From: Acetobacter suratthaniensis
Lineage (GTDB): Bacteria > Pseudomonadota > Alphaproteobacteria > Acetobacterales > Acetobacteraceae
DNA: 64,000 bases
Assembly: GCF_017377745.1 (NCBI RefSeq)
Contig: NZ_JAFVMG010000010.1
Location: forward strand, 31,953 to 95,952
Direction: 5' to 3'
Shown here piece after piece: positions 8,595 through 22,040 of the stretch. How positions within the stretch are numbered: position 1 is the first letter of the stretch; each line of letters begins with the position of its first letter. Both the position numbers and the translations under genes were made by a program. The notes under the pieces are model-generated. The model was given only the letters and a program-made list of their open reading frames with translations. It was not told where the DNA came from and made no database searches.

Positions 8595-9974
8595 TTACAC
8601 CCGTCCGGTCAGTTCCTGCGCGATCAGGAAGGCCAGTTCCAGCGACTGTTCCGCATTCAGGCGGGGGTCGCAGAAGGTTTCGTACCGATCAGCCAGATCG
8701 TCTTCCGTCAGCTTATGGGCGCCGCCCACGCATTCGGTTACGTTCTGGCCGGTCATTTCCAGATGCACGCCCCCAGCAGGCACACCCTCGGCAGCGCAGA
8801 CAGCAAAGAAGCCCTTAAGCTCAGCCACGATGGCATCGAACGAGCGGGTTTTCATTTTCTGCTGGGTCGAGATCGTGTTGCCGTGCATCGGGTCGCTCAG
8901 CCATGTAACACTCCGGCCGGTTTCCTTGACCGCGCGCATGATCGGCGGGAGGAACTGCTCGATTTTGTCCGCCCCCATGCGTGAGATCAGGGTAATACGC
9001 CCGGCCTCGTTCGTGGGGTTGAGGATTTCCGTCAGGCGGCGGATGTCATCCACACTGGTGGTGGGGCCAACCTTGATGCCGATGGGGTTGCGCACCCCGC
9101 GCAGGAACTCGACATGCGCGCCATCGGGCTGGCGGGTGCGATCCCCGATCCAGACAAAATGGGCCGAGCAGTCATACCATTCGCCCGAGGTCGAATCGAC
9201 CCGCGTCAGGGCCTGCTCGTACGGCAGCAGCAGAGCTTCGTGTGAGGTGTAGAACTCGGTTTCATCCACCTGTGCGGAACTGGCAGCGTCGATCCCGCAG
9301 GCCTGCATGAAGGCCAGCGTTTCGCCAATGCGTTCGGCCATGGCGCGGTAACGTCCCGCCAGCGGCGAGCGTTCGACAAAGCCCAGATTCCAGCGGTGCA
9401 CCTGATGCAGGTTGGCATAGCCCCCGCGCGAGAACGCGCGCAGCAGGTTCTGGATGCCAGCAGACTGGAAGTAGCCGGTTTCCATGCGCACCGGGTCGGG
9501 AATACGTTCTTCCGGTGTGAAAGCTGGCCCGTTGATGATGTCGCCCCGGTAAGAGGGCAGGCTGACACCGTTGATCGTTTCCATGTCTGCCGAACGCGGC
9601 TTGGCGAACTGCCCTGCCATGCGGCCCATTTTAACAACCGGAACCTTGGCGCCGAAAGTCAGCACCACGGCCATCTGCAGCAGCACGCGAAACGTATCGC
9701 GTACAATATCAGCCTTGAACTCGCTGAAGCTTTCGGCGCAGGGGCCGCCCTGTAGCACAAAGGCCTTACCCTGTGCCGCCAGTGCAAGCTGCTGGCGCAG
9801 GCGGCGCACTTCACCGGCGAATACCAAAGGCGGATAAGCGCTCAGGCGCCCTTCCACGGCGGCAAGCGCTGCTGCATCTGGATAGGTGGGTATCTGCTTG
9901 ACAGGAAACGAACGCCAGCTTTCCGGCATCCATGGCGCAGACGTCGGGTTGGGCTGGGTGAGCGTAGCACTCAT
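8595..9974 (-). CDS. 3-deoxy-7-phosphoheptulonate synthase, class II (plant type)
   Basis: This is the first enzyme of the shikimate pathway, condensing phosphoenolpyruvate and erythrose 4-phosphate. The sequence has class II landmarks: [40 protein letters not shown], the substrate/metal region [31 protein letters not shown], and the C-terminal [15 protein letters not shown] use the ATG at 9974 ([10 protein letters not shown], 459 residues) because a CAGGGA site precedes it and the 29 residues encoded upstream look non-coding. No other aromatic-pathway gene is adjacent. Confidence 0.95.
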   Translation of the reverse strand: MSATLTQPNPTSAPWMPESWRSFPVKQIPTYPDAAALAAVEGRLSAYPPLVFAGEVRRLRQQLALAAQGKAFVLQGGPCAESFSEFKADIVRDTFRVLLQMAVVLTFGAKVPVVKMGRMAGQFAKPRSADMETINGVSLPSYRGDIINGPAFTPEERIPDPVRMETGYFQSAGIQNLLRAFSRGGYANLHQVHRWNLGFVERSPLAGRYRAMAERIGETLAFMQACGIDAASSAQVDETEFYTSHEALLLPYEQALTRVDSTSGEWYDCSAHFVWIGDRTRQPDGAHVEFLRGVRNPIGIKVGPTTSVDDIRRLTEILNPTNEAGRITLISRMGADKIEQFLPPIMRAVKETGRSVTWLSDPMHGNTISTQQKMKTRSFDAIVAELKGFFAVCAAEGVPAGGVHLEMTGQNVTECVGGAHKLTEDDLADRYETFCDPRLNAEQSLELAFLIAQELTGRV

Positions 9975-10258
9975 AACAAAGTTCCCTGTCAATTCTGGTA
10001 TTATGGTTGAGATGGTGAAGAAACGGGCGAATGACAACCCGGCCAGAACGGCCTGTCGCACTCTCCAAGCGTGTCTTTATGTCCAAAACTCATGGATTAG
10101 GCAAATCCCGACCCTGTGCGCAGGGCCGGAGCGCGGGAAGGTAATTTGGAATTTCGGCGGGATGTGCCATAAGGGTTGCACGGTATAAGGTGTCGTGACG
10201 TAATGCGCGGTGCTGGAGTTGGCCATCTTAAATTATCAAGTCTTGCGGGAGATGCGCT
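9975..10258. other. Intergenic region between divergent genes
   Basis: This 284-base gap separates the class II DAHP synthase gene (minus) from a small exported-protein gene (plus) and should hold both promoters. A short GGCC-AGAAC-GGCC dyad sits near 10040. I see no convincing -35/-10 pair, leader peptide or riboswitch, and no open frame that looks coding. Confidence 0.4.
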
Positions 10259-10657
10259 ATGGTGCAGCTGCGTAAATCTGTTGTAAGCGCCCTGTGCGCC
10301 GCCGGTATCGGTTTTGTGATGGCGGGAGGTGCCGCATGGGCAGACCCGGCACTAACACCCAATGATTCCATTTCCTTTGCGGAAGGCAATGCCGCGATGG
10401 ACACCGGCAGTAGCCGAAGCTCCAGCACGGAAAAGAAAACCGTGCATGGACACCGTAACCTGCCGCCGGGTTATCAGGATGCGCCGTCCATGGACTTCCA
10501 GCATGGCGATGATCCAGACCAGCTTGCCAAGGTGCAGCGCGATTCCGTAACTGGCGCGGATGTGACCAAATACGGCTCGGCCTATCAGGCTTCCAGCCCG
10601 TTTGGCACCGGGCAGGTGGGTGATTCCACCGGTAGTGGCTGGGTTATTCCCCGCTAA
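10259..10657 (+). CDS. Small exported protein of unknown function
   Basis: The 132-residue product starts with a clear Sec signal peptide (basic LRKS, hydrophobic core, cleavage after GGAAWA, about residue 28). The mature part is polar and low in complexity (SSRSSSTEKK; DFQHGDDPDQLAKVQRDSVTG) with no cysteine or membrane segment, so a soluble periplasmic or secreted location is likely. GGGAGA precedes the ATG by about 6 bases. I recognise no family. It stands alone between two minus-strand genes. Confidence 0.75.
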   Translation: MVQLRKSVVSALCAAGIGFVMAGGAAWADPALTPNDSISFAEGNAAMDTGSSRSSSTEKKTVHGHRNLPPGYQDAPSMDFQHGDDPDQLAKVQRDSVTGADVTKYGSAYQASSPFGTGQVGDSTGSGWVIPR

Positions 10658-10665
10658 AGGATAAA

Positions 10666-10739
10666 GCCCGACCTGATCGGGCCTGAAAGCTGTCCTGCCC
10701 CTATCGTCTCCCCGAGCGGGAGCGCGGCTTCAGGACAGC
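10666..10739. other. Convergent-gene junction with overlapping hairpins
   Basis: GCCCGA-CCTGA-TCGGGC (10666-10682) forms a small stem just after the plus-strand gene. GCTGTCCTG (10689-10697) can pair with CAGGACAGC (10731-10739), which includes the end of the minus-strand YigZ gene. CCTGAAAGC (10682-10690) can also pair with GCTTCAGG (10727-10734), so these structures exclude each other. No strong U-tract follows. A bidirectional termination role is possible but unproven. Confidence 0.4.
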
Positions 10740-11338
10740 ACGCCTTCTTCCACAATGCGCGTCTCGCTCTGGCCATTGGTCAGGTCTGTAATGCGTGCGC
10801 AGATTTCTTCACGGTTTACGGCGGGCAGGGTCAGCAGAAAACGTGCCCCTTCGGCGTCAAAAACCGGCGTTTCCATTGTGGCCCCCCATTCGGGTAGGCG
10901 GGCCTGCATAAGCCCCACGAGCGAAAACGGGCAGTGGAATGTCAGACGCACCCGCTCGATCATTTCTTCCTTGGGGGCAGCACGCAGGCATTCCGCCGCT
11001 GTGCCCGCATAAGCCCGCACCAGCCCGCCCGCACCAAGCTTGATCCCTCCAAACCAGCGTGACACCACAATGGCCACGCGGTCGATCTTCTGGGCTAAGG
11101 CAACTTGCAGGATCGGCTTGCCAGCCGTGCCGGAGGGCTCTCCTGCATCGTGGCAGCGACAGTGTGGCCCAATCTGCCAGGCCCAGCAGTGGTGTGTGGC
11201 ATCCGGCCCCGCTGCTGCAATCTCTGCTATGAAGGCTTCAGCCTCCGCCACGCTGGCGACAGGCGTTGCACTGGCAAGAAAGCGGCTTTTTTTAATATCC
11301 CGTTCCAGCGAAAAAAAGCCGGTCAGCATCTGTGTCAT
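10730..11338 (-). CDS. YigZ/IMPACT-family (UPF0029) protein
   Basis: From the ATG at 11338 (MTQMLTGFFSLERDIKKSRFLA) the product is 202 residues. The N-terminal UPF0029 domain is recognisable by HHCWAWQIG, DAGEPSGTAGKPIL and VVSRWFGGIKLGAGGLVRAY, followed by the C-terminal domain (about 135-195) common in YigZ proteins. The biochemical role is unsettled; eukaryotic IMPACT binds Gcn1, and bacterial members are often annotated as translation-associated. A TTG start at 11374 is possible but has no better support. It is single, between two exported-protein genes. Confidence 0.88.
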   Translation of the reverse strand: MTQMLTGFFSLERDIKKSRFLASATPVASVAEAEAFIAEIAAAGPDATHHCWAWQIGPHCRCHDAGEPSGTAGKPILQVALAQKIDRVAIVVSRWFGGIKLGAGGLVRAYAGTAAECLRAAPKEEMIERVRLTFHCPFSLVGLMQARLPEWGATMETPVFDAEGARFLLTLPAVNREEICARITDLTNGQSETRIVEEGVLS

Positions 11339-11578
11339 CGTCGCAGGATACAGGGTGATATGGGACCCCGGCAAGCGGTTGCGGTATGCCGGGGCTAGGT
11401 TATCCCGCAGGTGGCGGTCTTGTGTTGCTTTGTGCCTGTCCGTGCGGCAGGGACGTGCTAGAAGGAATGCAGAAACAGCGTGACGTCCTGATGGCGTTAA
11501 GAGCTGCTGAGGGAAAGAACTGGGCCGTAGCGTTGCTGCGATGGTGCGCTGTGGAAGAACAGGGGAGGGCTGGCGAAT

Positions 11579-11956
11579 ATGCTGCCGTTATTTCGTGGAA
11601 GATGGTCGCTTCTGGCCGGTTTCGGCGTTCTGGCGCTGTGTCTGGCGGGTGCTCCTGCTCATGCGGAAGAAGATCCGGGCGATGATATTGACGGGCACAG
11701 CCGCCCGGATATGCACAAGCTGGCAGGCAAGCCCCCTCTGCCACGTGCGCATAAGGATTTTAGCAAATACAGGTTTACCCCGCCGGGCGATAAGGTCGTT
11801 GAACAGGCAGATGCCAACCGCCTGCTGTTCTGGACACCTGATGGCCGGCCCGATGGCTATGCCCAGCGGCGTGGCAGCAGCATTATTTATTACAACGCAC
11901 AGGGCACCGCTATTCGCGTGCAGCGCCTGACTCCTGCGGAAATGCAGGACGAGTAA
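11579..11956 (+). CDS. Small exported protein of unknown function
   Basis: The 125-residue product has a signal peptide (LLAGFGVLALCLAGAPAHA, cleavage about residue 29) and a short basic/acidic mature domain containing RLLFWTPDGRPDGYAQRRG and IIYYNAQGTAIRVQRL, which reads as a small beta-rich fold. GGAGGG lies about 8 bases before the ATG. I recognise no named family. A strong hairpin at 11955-11993 separates it from the convergent PDRP gene. Confidence 0.75.
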   Translation: MLPLFRGRWSLLAGFGVLALCLAGAPAHAEEDPGDDIDGHSRPDMHKLAGKPPLPRAHKDFSKYRFTPPGDKVVEQADANRLLFWTPDGRPDGYAQRRGSSIIYYNAQGTAIRVQRLTPAEMQDE

Positions 11957-11993
11957 AAAAGAACGCCCATGCCGCCAGATGGCGGGCATGGGC
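11955..11993 (-). terminator. Intrinsic terminator of the PDRP gene
   Basis: GCCCATGCCGCC (from 11965) pairs with GGCGGGCATGGGC (to 11993) with a single bulge. On the minus strand the stem is followed by GUUC and six U residues (11960-11955). It lies between convergent genes and may also slow transcription from the plus strand, where only a weak GCTTTAT follows. Confidence 0.75.
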
Positions 11994-12042
11994 GCTTTAT
12001 GGTGGCGTCAGACCAAATGGGCAGGTCTGGAGCGCACAGTAT

Positions 12043-12867
12043 TCAGCGGGTTTCCATCAGTTCCAGAATGGCGGCCGAGGATTCCTCGATAGAGCGGCGG
12101 GTGACATCAATAACCGGCCAGTTATGGCGACGGCACAGCCTGCGCGCCCAGTGTAGTTCTTCCTGCACTTTTTCCAGATCAATATAGGCGTAATCCGCAG
12201 CACTTTCCATCGGCCTGCGGTCTGGCATCATCTGTGTCAGGCGGTTGCGCCGGATTTCGATCAGCCGTTCAGGATCAATCGTCAGCCCGATGACCGGCTT
12301 GGTCGTTTCAAAAAGTGGGGTTGGCGGCTCTATGCCCATAACCAGCGGCACATTGGCGGCCTTTATGCCCCGGTTAGCCAGATAGAAGCAGGTTGGTGTC
12401 TTGGATACGCGTGAAACCCCGACAAGAATGACATCGGCATCGTTCAGCCCGCGCGTTTCCTGCCCATCATCATGCGCAAGCACATAGTGCATGGCCTCGA
12501 TGCGCTGGTAATAGCTGTCATCCATGATGTACTGGCCACCCGGATGGCGCGTGGCCTGCTGTCCGGTTTCATCTGCCAGAAAGTTCAGGGCGCTATCCAG
12601 CACATCCAGCAGGCGCACCTGAAGGCTTATGCAGCCCGCTTCCATATCCGCCTGAAGCGTGGGGTCTGTCAGCGAGGACATGACCGGCCCGCGATCCGCT
12701 GCAATATTGCGCAGAACGCGCCTGAGCTGGATCTGAGTACGGATCAGGTTCCAGTGGCGGAGCTTGACTTCCGTATTGGGAAACTGGGCAATGCAGGCGC
12801 GTGCGACTGAATCAAGCGTCTGGCCCGTTGCCTCGGAGACAAGATGCAGGGTGAGTGTGTTTTGCAT
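12043..12867 (-). CDS. Pyruvate phosphate dikinase regulatory protein (bifunctional kinase/pyrophosphorylase, DUF299)
   Basis: The 274-residue protein belongs to the PDRP/PpsR family, which inactivates its target dikinase by ADP-dependent phosphorylation and reactivates it by Pi-dependent dephosphorylation. Motifs are the N-terminal LHLVSEATGQTLDSVARA, the P-loop-like GVSRVSKTPTCFYLANRG (about 151-168) and LTIDPERLIEIR. It lies 51 bases downstream of the PPDK gene on the same strand, which identifies PPDK rather than PEP synthetase as the likely target. A strong hairpin sits in that gap, so its expression may be set below that of PPDK. Confidence 0.93.
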   Translation of the reverse strand: MQNTLTLHLVSEATGQTLDSVARACIAQFPNTEVKLRHWNLIRTQIQLRRVLRNIAADRGPVMSSLTDPTLQADMEAGCISLQVRLLDVLDSALNFLADETGQQATRHPGGQYIMDDSYYQRIEAMHYVLAHDDGQETRGLNDADVILVGVSRVSKTPTCFYLANRGIKAANVPLVMGIEPPTPLFETTKPVIGLTIDPERLIEIRRNRLTQMMPDRRPMESAADYAYIDLEKVQEELHWARRLCRRHNWPVIDVTRRSIEESSAAILELMETR

Positions 12868-12878
12868 GGCGTCTCATT

Positions 12879-12914
12879 AAAAATGGCCGCACCCCGAGGG
12901 ATGCGGCCATTTTT
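12879..12914 (-). terminator. Symmetric hairpin between the PPDK and PDRP genes
   Basis: AAAAATGGCCGCA (12879-12891) pairs perfectly with TGCGGCCATTTTT (12902-12914), loop CCCCGAGGGA. On the minus strand the GC stem is followed by a U run, so it is a good intrinsic terminator or attenuator directly after the PPDK stop and just before the PDRP start. It leaves little room for a separate promoter, so PDRP probably depends on readthrough. Confidence 0.78.
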
Positions 12915-12918
12915 TTCT

Positions 12919-15594
12919 TCAGGCTTTGACAGCCTTGTTGTTTTGCTTGGCGAGTGCTGACTGAGCCGCCGCAAGCCGTGCGACAGGCACACGGAACGGG
13001 GAGCAGGAAACATAATCCAGCCCGACTTCTTCAAAGAAGGAAATCGACAGCGGGTCGCCACCGTGTTCACCGCAGATGCCCAGCTTCAGGTCAGGTTTAG
13101 CAGCCCGGCCTTTTTCCACGCCCATACGCACCAGAGCGCCCACGCCTTCACGGTCGATGGAAATGAAGGGGTCCTGCGGCAGCAGGCCTTTTTCCACATA
13201 TTCCGGCAGGAAGGAGCCGGCGTCGTCACGCGACAGGCCCAGAGTGGTCTGGGTCAGGTCATTGGTGCCGAAGGAGAAGAAGTCGGCACTCTGCGCGATC
13301 TGATCAGCCGTGATGGCAGCGCGCGGCAGTTCGATCATGGTGCCGATCTTGTAGGAAAGCGTAGCCTTGCGTTCAGACAGAACAGCCGCGATCACGCTCT
13401 CACAGGACTTGCGCACCAGATCAAGCTCAGCCTTTGTGCCAACCAGCGGGATCATGATTTCCGGGATCACGGCCTTGCCCGCCGAAGCGGAGATGTCGAG
13501 CGCTGCTTCCGCAATGGCGCGCACCTGCATGGCGTAGATTTCCGGGTAGCTGATACCCAGACGGCACCCGCGATGACCCAGCATGGGGTTGGCTTCAGAC
13601 AGGGCGGAACGGCGTGCCCGCAGGCTTTCCACGTCCTGACCAAGCGCCTTGGCCACATCCTGCAGTTCGGCCTCGCCATGCGGCAGGAACTCATGCAGCG
13701 GCGGATCGAGCAGGCGGATGGTGACCGGCAGCCCCGCCATGATGCGGAACAGTTCGCTGAAATCGCCACGCTGGAACGGCAGCAGTGCGTCAATGGCCTT
13801 GGCGCGGGCGGCTTCATTGTCAGCCATGATCATCTGGCGGACATGACCGATGCGATCCGGGCCAAAGAACATGTGCTCGGTGCGGCACAGGCCAATACCT
13901 TCTGCACCAAAGCGGCGGGCGGTTTCGGCATCTTCAGGGGTTTCGGCGTTGGCGCGCACACCAAGGCGGCGCACATCGTCGGCCCAGCCCATCAGCGTTG
14001 CGAAGTCGCCCGACAGGGTCGGCGGAATGGTCGGAACACGGCCCTTGTAAACGGCGCCCGAGCCACCATCCAGCGTCAGCCAGTCGCCCGCTTTCAGGGT
14101 GTGGCCGTCAACTGTCATGGTCTGGGCCTGATAGTTGACTGCAATGCTGCCAGCACCGGCCACGCACACGCGGCCCATGCCACGCGCAACCACGGCGGCG
14201 TGGGAGGTCATGCCGCCACGCGTGGTCAGAACGCCACGGGCGGCGTGCATGCCATGCACGTCTTCAGGGGAGGTTTCGATACGCACCAGAATGACATCTT
14301 CACCCTTGGCAGCGCGATCTTCCACATCCTCGGCAGAGAAGGCGATAACGCCCGTTGCGGCACCGGGGCTTGCAGGCAGGCCACGGGTCAGCAGCACGCG
14401 CTCGGCCTTGGGGTCGAGAACAGGGTGCAGAAGCTGGTCGAGAGAGGCGGGCGGCACGCGGGTAATGGCTTCTTCCTGCGTGATCAGGCCTTCCTTGGCC
14501 ATGTCGATAGCCACGCGCAGAGCAGCGGCGGCGGTGCGCTTGCCCGAGCGGGTCTGGAGCAGGTACAGCGTGTTGGCCTGCACCGTAAACTCAATGTCCT
14601 GCATGTCACGGTAGTGACGTTCCAGCAGGTCACGTACCTTGAGCAGTTCCTGATAGGCGCCGGGCAGAGCCTTTTCCATGGAAATCTGGCCTTCGGCCGC
14701 GCGACACTCAGCCATGGGCTGCGGTGTGCGGATACCGGCCACCACGTCTTCGCCCTGAGCGTTGATCAGGTATTCGCCGTAGAAAATGTTTTCGCCGGTG
14801 GAGGGGTCGCGGGTAAAACATACGCCGGTGGCGCAGTCGTTGCCCATGTTACCGAACACCATGGACTGGACGTTAACCGCCGTGCCCCAGCTTGCCGGAA
14901 TATCGTGCAGCTTGCGGTAGGTGTTGGCGCGCGGGTTCATCCACGAACCGAACACGGCACCAATGGCGCCCCAGAGCTGATCCTTGGGGGTTTCAGGGAA
15001 CGCGGAACCCGTTTCCTTCTCCACGATCTGCTTGTAGGCCTTGACGACTTCCTTCCACTCATCGGCGGTCAGGTCAGTATCGTCTTCCTTGCTGACAGCG
15101 CGCTTGGTCTGTTCCAGCAGGTCTTCAAAGCGGTGATGGGAAACGCCCAGAACCACGGAGCCGTACATCTGGATGAAACGGCGGTAGCTGTCCCAAGCGA
15201 AGCGGGCATCGCCGGAGGAGCGGACAAGGCCTTCAACCGTGGTGTCGTTCAGACCCAGATTAAGGACGGTGTCCATCATGCCCGGCATGGAAACGCGGGC
15301 ACCCGAACGGACAGAAACCAGCAGCGGGGCTTCGGCATCGCCAAAGCGCAGGCCCATGACGTTTTCGATCTGGGCCATAGCGGCTTCAAGCTGGGATTCC
15401 AGCTCTGCGGGGTATTTGCGTCCGTTGTCGTAAAACGCGGTGCAGACCTCAGTGGTAATGGTAAACCCTGGGGGCACGGGCAGACCAATATTGGCCATTT
15501 CCGCCAGGTTGGCACCCTTGCCGCCGAGAAGATTGCGCATCCCGGCGTTGCCTTCACTCTGGCCGGCGCCGAAACTGTAGATCCACTTGGTCAT
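12919..15594 (-). CDS. ppdK: Pyruvate, phosphate dikinase
   Basis: The 891-residue enzyme interconverts pyruvate, ATP and Pi with phosphoenolpyruvate, AMP and PPi. The N-terminal nucleotide-binding domain starts KWIYSFGAGQSEGNAGMRNL with LLGGKGANLAEM. The central swivelling domain has GGMTSHAAVVARGMG with the phosphorylated His at about 465, and the adjacent Thr is the residue modified by PDRP in this family. The C-terminal PEP/pyruvate domain has GTNDLTQTTLGLSRDD and GICGEHGGDP. Length is full. In acetic acid bacteria this gives PEP from pyruvate for growth on acetate, lactate or ethanol, an inference from their metabolism. Confidence 0.97.
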   Translation of the reverse strand: MTKWIYSFGAGQSEGNAGMRNLLGGKGANLAEMANIGLPVPPGFTITTEVCTAFYDNGRKYPAELESQLEAAMAQIENVMGLRFGDAEAPLLVSVRSGARVSMPGMMDTVLNLGLNDTTVEGLVRSSGDARFAWDSYRRFIQMYGSVVLGVSHHRFEDLLEQTKRAVSKEDDTDLTADEWKEVVKAYKQIVEKETGSAFPETPKDQLWGAIGAVFGSWMNPRANTYRKLHDIPASWGTAVNVQSMVFGNMGNDCATGVCFTRDPSTGENIFYGEYLINAQGEDVVAGIRTPQPMAECRAAEGQISMEKALPGAYQELLKVRDLLERHYRDMQDIEFTVQANTLYLLQTRSGKRTAAAALRVAIDMAKEGLITQEEAITRVPPASLDQLLHPVLDPKAERVLLTRGLPASPGAATGVIAFSAEDVEDRAAKGEDVILVRIETSPEDVHGMHAARGVLTTRGGMTSHAAVVARGMGRVCVAGAGSIAVNYQAQTMTVDGHTLKAGDWLTLDGGSGAVYKGRVPTIPPTLSGDFATLMGWADDVRRLGVRANAETPEDAETARRFGAEGIGLCRTEHMFFGPDRIGHVRQMIMADNEAARAKAIDALLPFQRGDFSELFRIMAGLPVTIRLLDPPLHEFLPHGEAELQDVAKALGQDVESLRARRSALSEANPMLGHRGCRLGISYPEIYAMQVRAIAEAALDISASAGKAVIPEIMIPLVGTKAELDLVRKSCESVIAAVLSERKATLSYKIGTMIELPRAAITADQIAQSADFFSFGTNDLTQTTLGLSRDDAGSFLPEYVEKGLLPQDPFISIDREGVGALVRMGVEKGRAAKPDLKLGICGEHGGDPLSISFFEEVGLDYVSCSPFRVPVARLAAAQSALAKQNNKAVKA

Positions 15595-15780
15595 TTTTGC
15601 CGTTCGCTTTGTTGATGGAGTGTCATTGGGCCAGCCTGACGACCAAAAAGCATATGAGAGAGACAGGACGACAGGTCAGCCGCGCACAGGTTTTTATTCT
15701 TGGTTCTCAACAGCGAAAAGTCACCCCTTCGCCTCGCCCTAGCATGGCGCACTTCTGGCTCTCGGGCAATCCCCGTTTCC

Positions 15781-19658
<3,878 letters not shown>

Positions 19659-19869
19659 CACATCATCCGGCGTTGGGTGTTCTTACCTGCCACGGCAGCA
19701 CGCCGGGCCGACGTTGGACATAGCCCAGCCACAGCCTGAAAGACCGTGGCGGTCAGGACTGTATGTTCTCTAGGTGTTCTGGTTTCAAGAGAAAAGTTGG
19801 TGAAGCTGAATTTTTTGTCAGAGCGGGTTTGCATGAAAGCTGATCCGCGCTGACAGGAGCCGCCCCCTC

Positions 19870-20916
19870 TCAGGGATGGGCTGCCGCTCCTGTTTTGCCT
19901 GCCTGATTCGGGGCGGACTGTCCGGCAACGGGTTCCGCCTTGACCGGGGCAACCGGTGCTGTGCGGATCGCCATGGGCTGGGCGGGGGTTTTCTGGCTGG
20001 CGGCAAGGGCCGGTGGCGGCGGGGCGCTATTCTTGTTTATGCCTGTGCCGGGTTCGGACTGATTGAGCTTCAGGCTTGAGCCAGCCGCTTTGCCGGGTAG
20101 GGGCAGTTTGCCATCCAGCAGTTTATGATATTTGAGCTTATCGTAAGCGTAGGCGTACCATTCGCTCCCGGGGTAGTTATAGCCCAGCACCACAGCCGCT
20201 TTGCGTGCCTGCTCGACCAGACCAAGGTCAAGATAGACTTCCACCATACGTTCAAGCGCTTCGGGAACGTGGTTGGTAGTCTGGAAGTCCTGCACAACGC
20301 GCTCATAGCGGTTGATCGCGGCTTCATAATTTTTCTGCACCTGATAGTAGCGGCCTACCAGCATTTCCTTGCCTGCCAGATGGTCGCGGCACAGATCAAT
20401 CTTGAGCTGGGCGTCACGGGCATATTTGGACTGGGGAAAGCGGGTTACGACTTCTTCCAGGGCATCCATGGATTCGACAGTGCCCTGCTGGTCACGCCGC
20501 ACATCGGCAATCTGCTCGTAAAAGCACAGGGCGCGCAGATAGTAGGCATAGGCGGCATCTGAACTGGTCGGGTGCAGGCTGATAAAGCGGTTTAGCTGCT
20601 GAACGGATTCCGGGTATTTGTTCTGCAGGTAATACGCATAGCCTTCCATAAGCTGCGCATTGGCGATGTAGCCGGAATACGGATAGTTCTGCTGCAGAGT
20701 TTCAAACTGGCTGGCCGCTACAGTAAAGCGGCGCGACTGCAGGGCGTCTATCCCGTTATTGTAAAGCGTTTCGGGTGAAGAAATTTTTGGACTCGTCGGG
20801 CCGACTTTCTCGCTGTTAAGCAGCCCGCACCCGGCAAGACTGCTCAGGAGCGAGGTTGCCAGCAGGCGCGGCAGAACATGACGGGTCGTGAACGATTTTA
20901 CAAATGTGTCAGACAT
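19870..20916 (-). CDS. bamD: Outer-membrane assembly lipoprotein BamD
   Basis: This 348-residue lipoprotein of the BAM complex inserts beta-barrel proteins into the outer membrane. The lipobox LSSLAGC places the lipidated Cys at residue 30. TPR-like helices follow (LYNNGIDALQSRRFTVAASQF; AYYLQNKYPESVQQLNRF; ALEEVVTRFPQSKYARDAQ). The C-terminus carries an extra Pro/Ala-rich tail (about 275-348) that the E. coli protein lacks. It lies 98 bases after lpxC, an arrangement common in alphaproteobacteria (lpxC-bamD-recN-ligA), linking envelope assembly to the division cluster. Confidence 0.95.
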   Translation of the reverse strand: MSDTFVKSFTTRHVLPRLLATSLLSSLAGCGLLNSEKVGPTSPKISSPETLYNNGIDALQSRRFTVAASQFETLQQNYPYSGYIANAQLMEGYAYYLQNKYPESVQQLNRFISLHPTSSDAAYAYYLRALCFYEQIADVRRDQQGTVESMDALEEVVTRFPQSKYARDAQLKIDLCRDHLAGKEMLVGRYYQVQKNYEAAINRYERVVQDFQTTNHVPEALERMVEVYLDLGLVEQARKAAVVLGYNYPGSEWYAYAYDKLKYHKLLDGKLPLPGKAAGSSLKLNQSEPGTGINKNSAPPPPALAASQKTPAQPMAIRTAPVAPVKAEPVAGQSAPNQAGKTGAAAHP

Positions 20917-21014
20917 ACCGGCTCTTCACCTAAGGACGACACCTTATAGAGCATGTGTCCCGGCAAGCAAAGCGAGGATGGGCCTTTGTCGGGCCCCAAC
21001 CACAAAATAACCGT

Positions 21015-22040
21015 TCAGGCGGCGGCAACGGCTGGTGTGCGCGCATCGCTATCCCGCCAGGCCTGCGGGTCGGTAAAGAGGCGGCGTAGCAGCAGATTGT
21101 TAAGCGTATGACCGGGGCGGTGGCCGCGTACCCGGGCGCGCAGGGCGCCGTTGAGCATCGAGAGGTCGCCCACAGCATCCATCATCTTGTGGCGGATAAA
21201 TTCATCCGTGCTGCGCAGGCCAGCAGGGTTGAGAATGCTTTCGCCGTCTACAACAATGGCATTGTCCAGTGAGCCACCCAGCGCCAGCCCCATTTTGTGC
21301 AGGGCATCAATTTCAGTTTTCAGCGTAAAGGTTCGGCTGCGTGAAAGCTCATTGCGGAAGCAGGCGGGGGTCAGTTCCAGTGAGAGAGTCTGGCGCCCGA
21401 TAGCCTGTGCGGGAAAGTCGATGCTTAGCGAGAGATCAAGGGCTGCCCCGAGGCCGGATGTGGGGTTGGGGAGCAGTTCCATAAAGGATTCGCCCTGCTC
21501 GACCCGAACAGGGCGGATCACTTCGATAACGCGCTGTGTCGCGGTCTGGGACTGTTGACCCGCGCATTCAATCAGGAAGACAAAGTCCTGAGCCGAGCCA
21601 TCAAAGGCTGGAATTTCGGGGCCATCCACCAGAACAAGCGCATTGTCTATGCAGCAGCCACGCAGGGCGGCCATCAGGTGTTCGACCGTTGCGATACGGT
21701 TTTCAGGCCGGGTAGCCTCGCCAATCGTGGTGCTGAGTTTTGTATCCACCACATGGTCGTAACGGGCGGGAATGGGGGCCGCGTTCGGTATGTCGGTGCG
21801 CTGGAAGACAATGCCCTGCCCGATCGGCGCAGGCAGTAGGCTGAGCCTGATTTTCTGGCCGCTATGCAGGCCGATACCCACTGCGGAAATCGGTTGTCCG
21901 AGCGTGTGCTGGAAAGACCGGCCTACTCCGCGCCCGGCACTGTCCTGACGGAGCGGTGCGGGGGAGCGTTTCTTGTCAGAAGGGGCGGCGGTCAGATCAG
22001 TGTTCCTCAGCAGGGTGTCCATCGCTACGGGCATCCTCAT
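21015..22040 (-). CDS. lpxC: UDP-3-O-acyl-N-acetylglucosamine deacetylase
   Basis: The 341-residue zinc enzyme performs the committed step of lipid A synthesis. Zinc and catalytic residues are in TVEHLMAALRG (His121), DEFIRHKMMDAVGDL (His and Asp) and RGHRPGHTLNN (general acid His). The N-terminus has about 45 residues before the core TLGQPISAVGIGLHSG, longer than in E. coli, and start codons at 22034 and 22022 are alternatives. It lies 130 bases after ftsZ, separated by a long hairpin without a U-tract, so it may be expressed from the ftsZ transcript. Confidence 0.94.
   Translation of the reverse strand: MRMPVAMDTLLRNTDLTAAPSDKKRSPAPLRQDSAGRGVGRSFQHTLGQPISAVGIGLHSGQKIRLSLLPAPIGQGIVFQRTDIPNAAPIPARYDHVVDTKLSTTIGEATRPENRIATVEHLMAALRGCCIDNALVLVDGPEIPAFDGSAQDFVFLIECAGQQSQTATQRVIEVIRPVRVEQGESFMELLPNPTSGLGAALDLSLSIDFPAQAIGRQTLSLELTPACFRNELSRSRTFTLKTEIDALHKMGLALGGSLDNAIVVDGESILNPAGLRSTDEFIRHKMMDAVGDLSMLNGALRARVRGHRPGHTLNNLLLRRLFTDPQAWRDSDARTPAVAAA

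Noticed and set aside
13063..15615. 850-codon open frame on the plus strand opposite ppdK
   Set aside because: It is the antisense shadow of a full-length, motif-complete PPDK gene in high-GC DNA; the translation is His/Gly/Ala-rich without recognisable domains.
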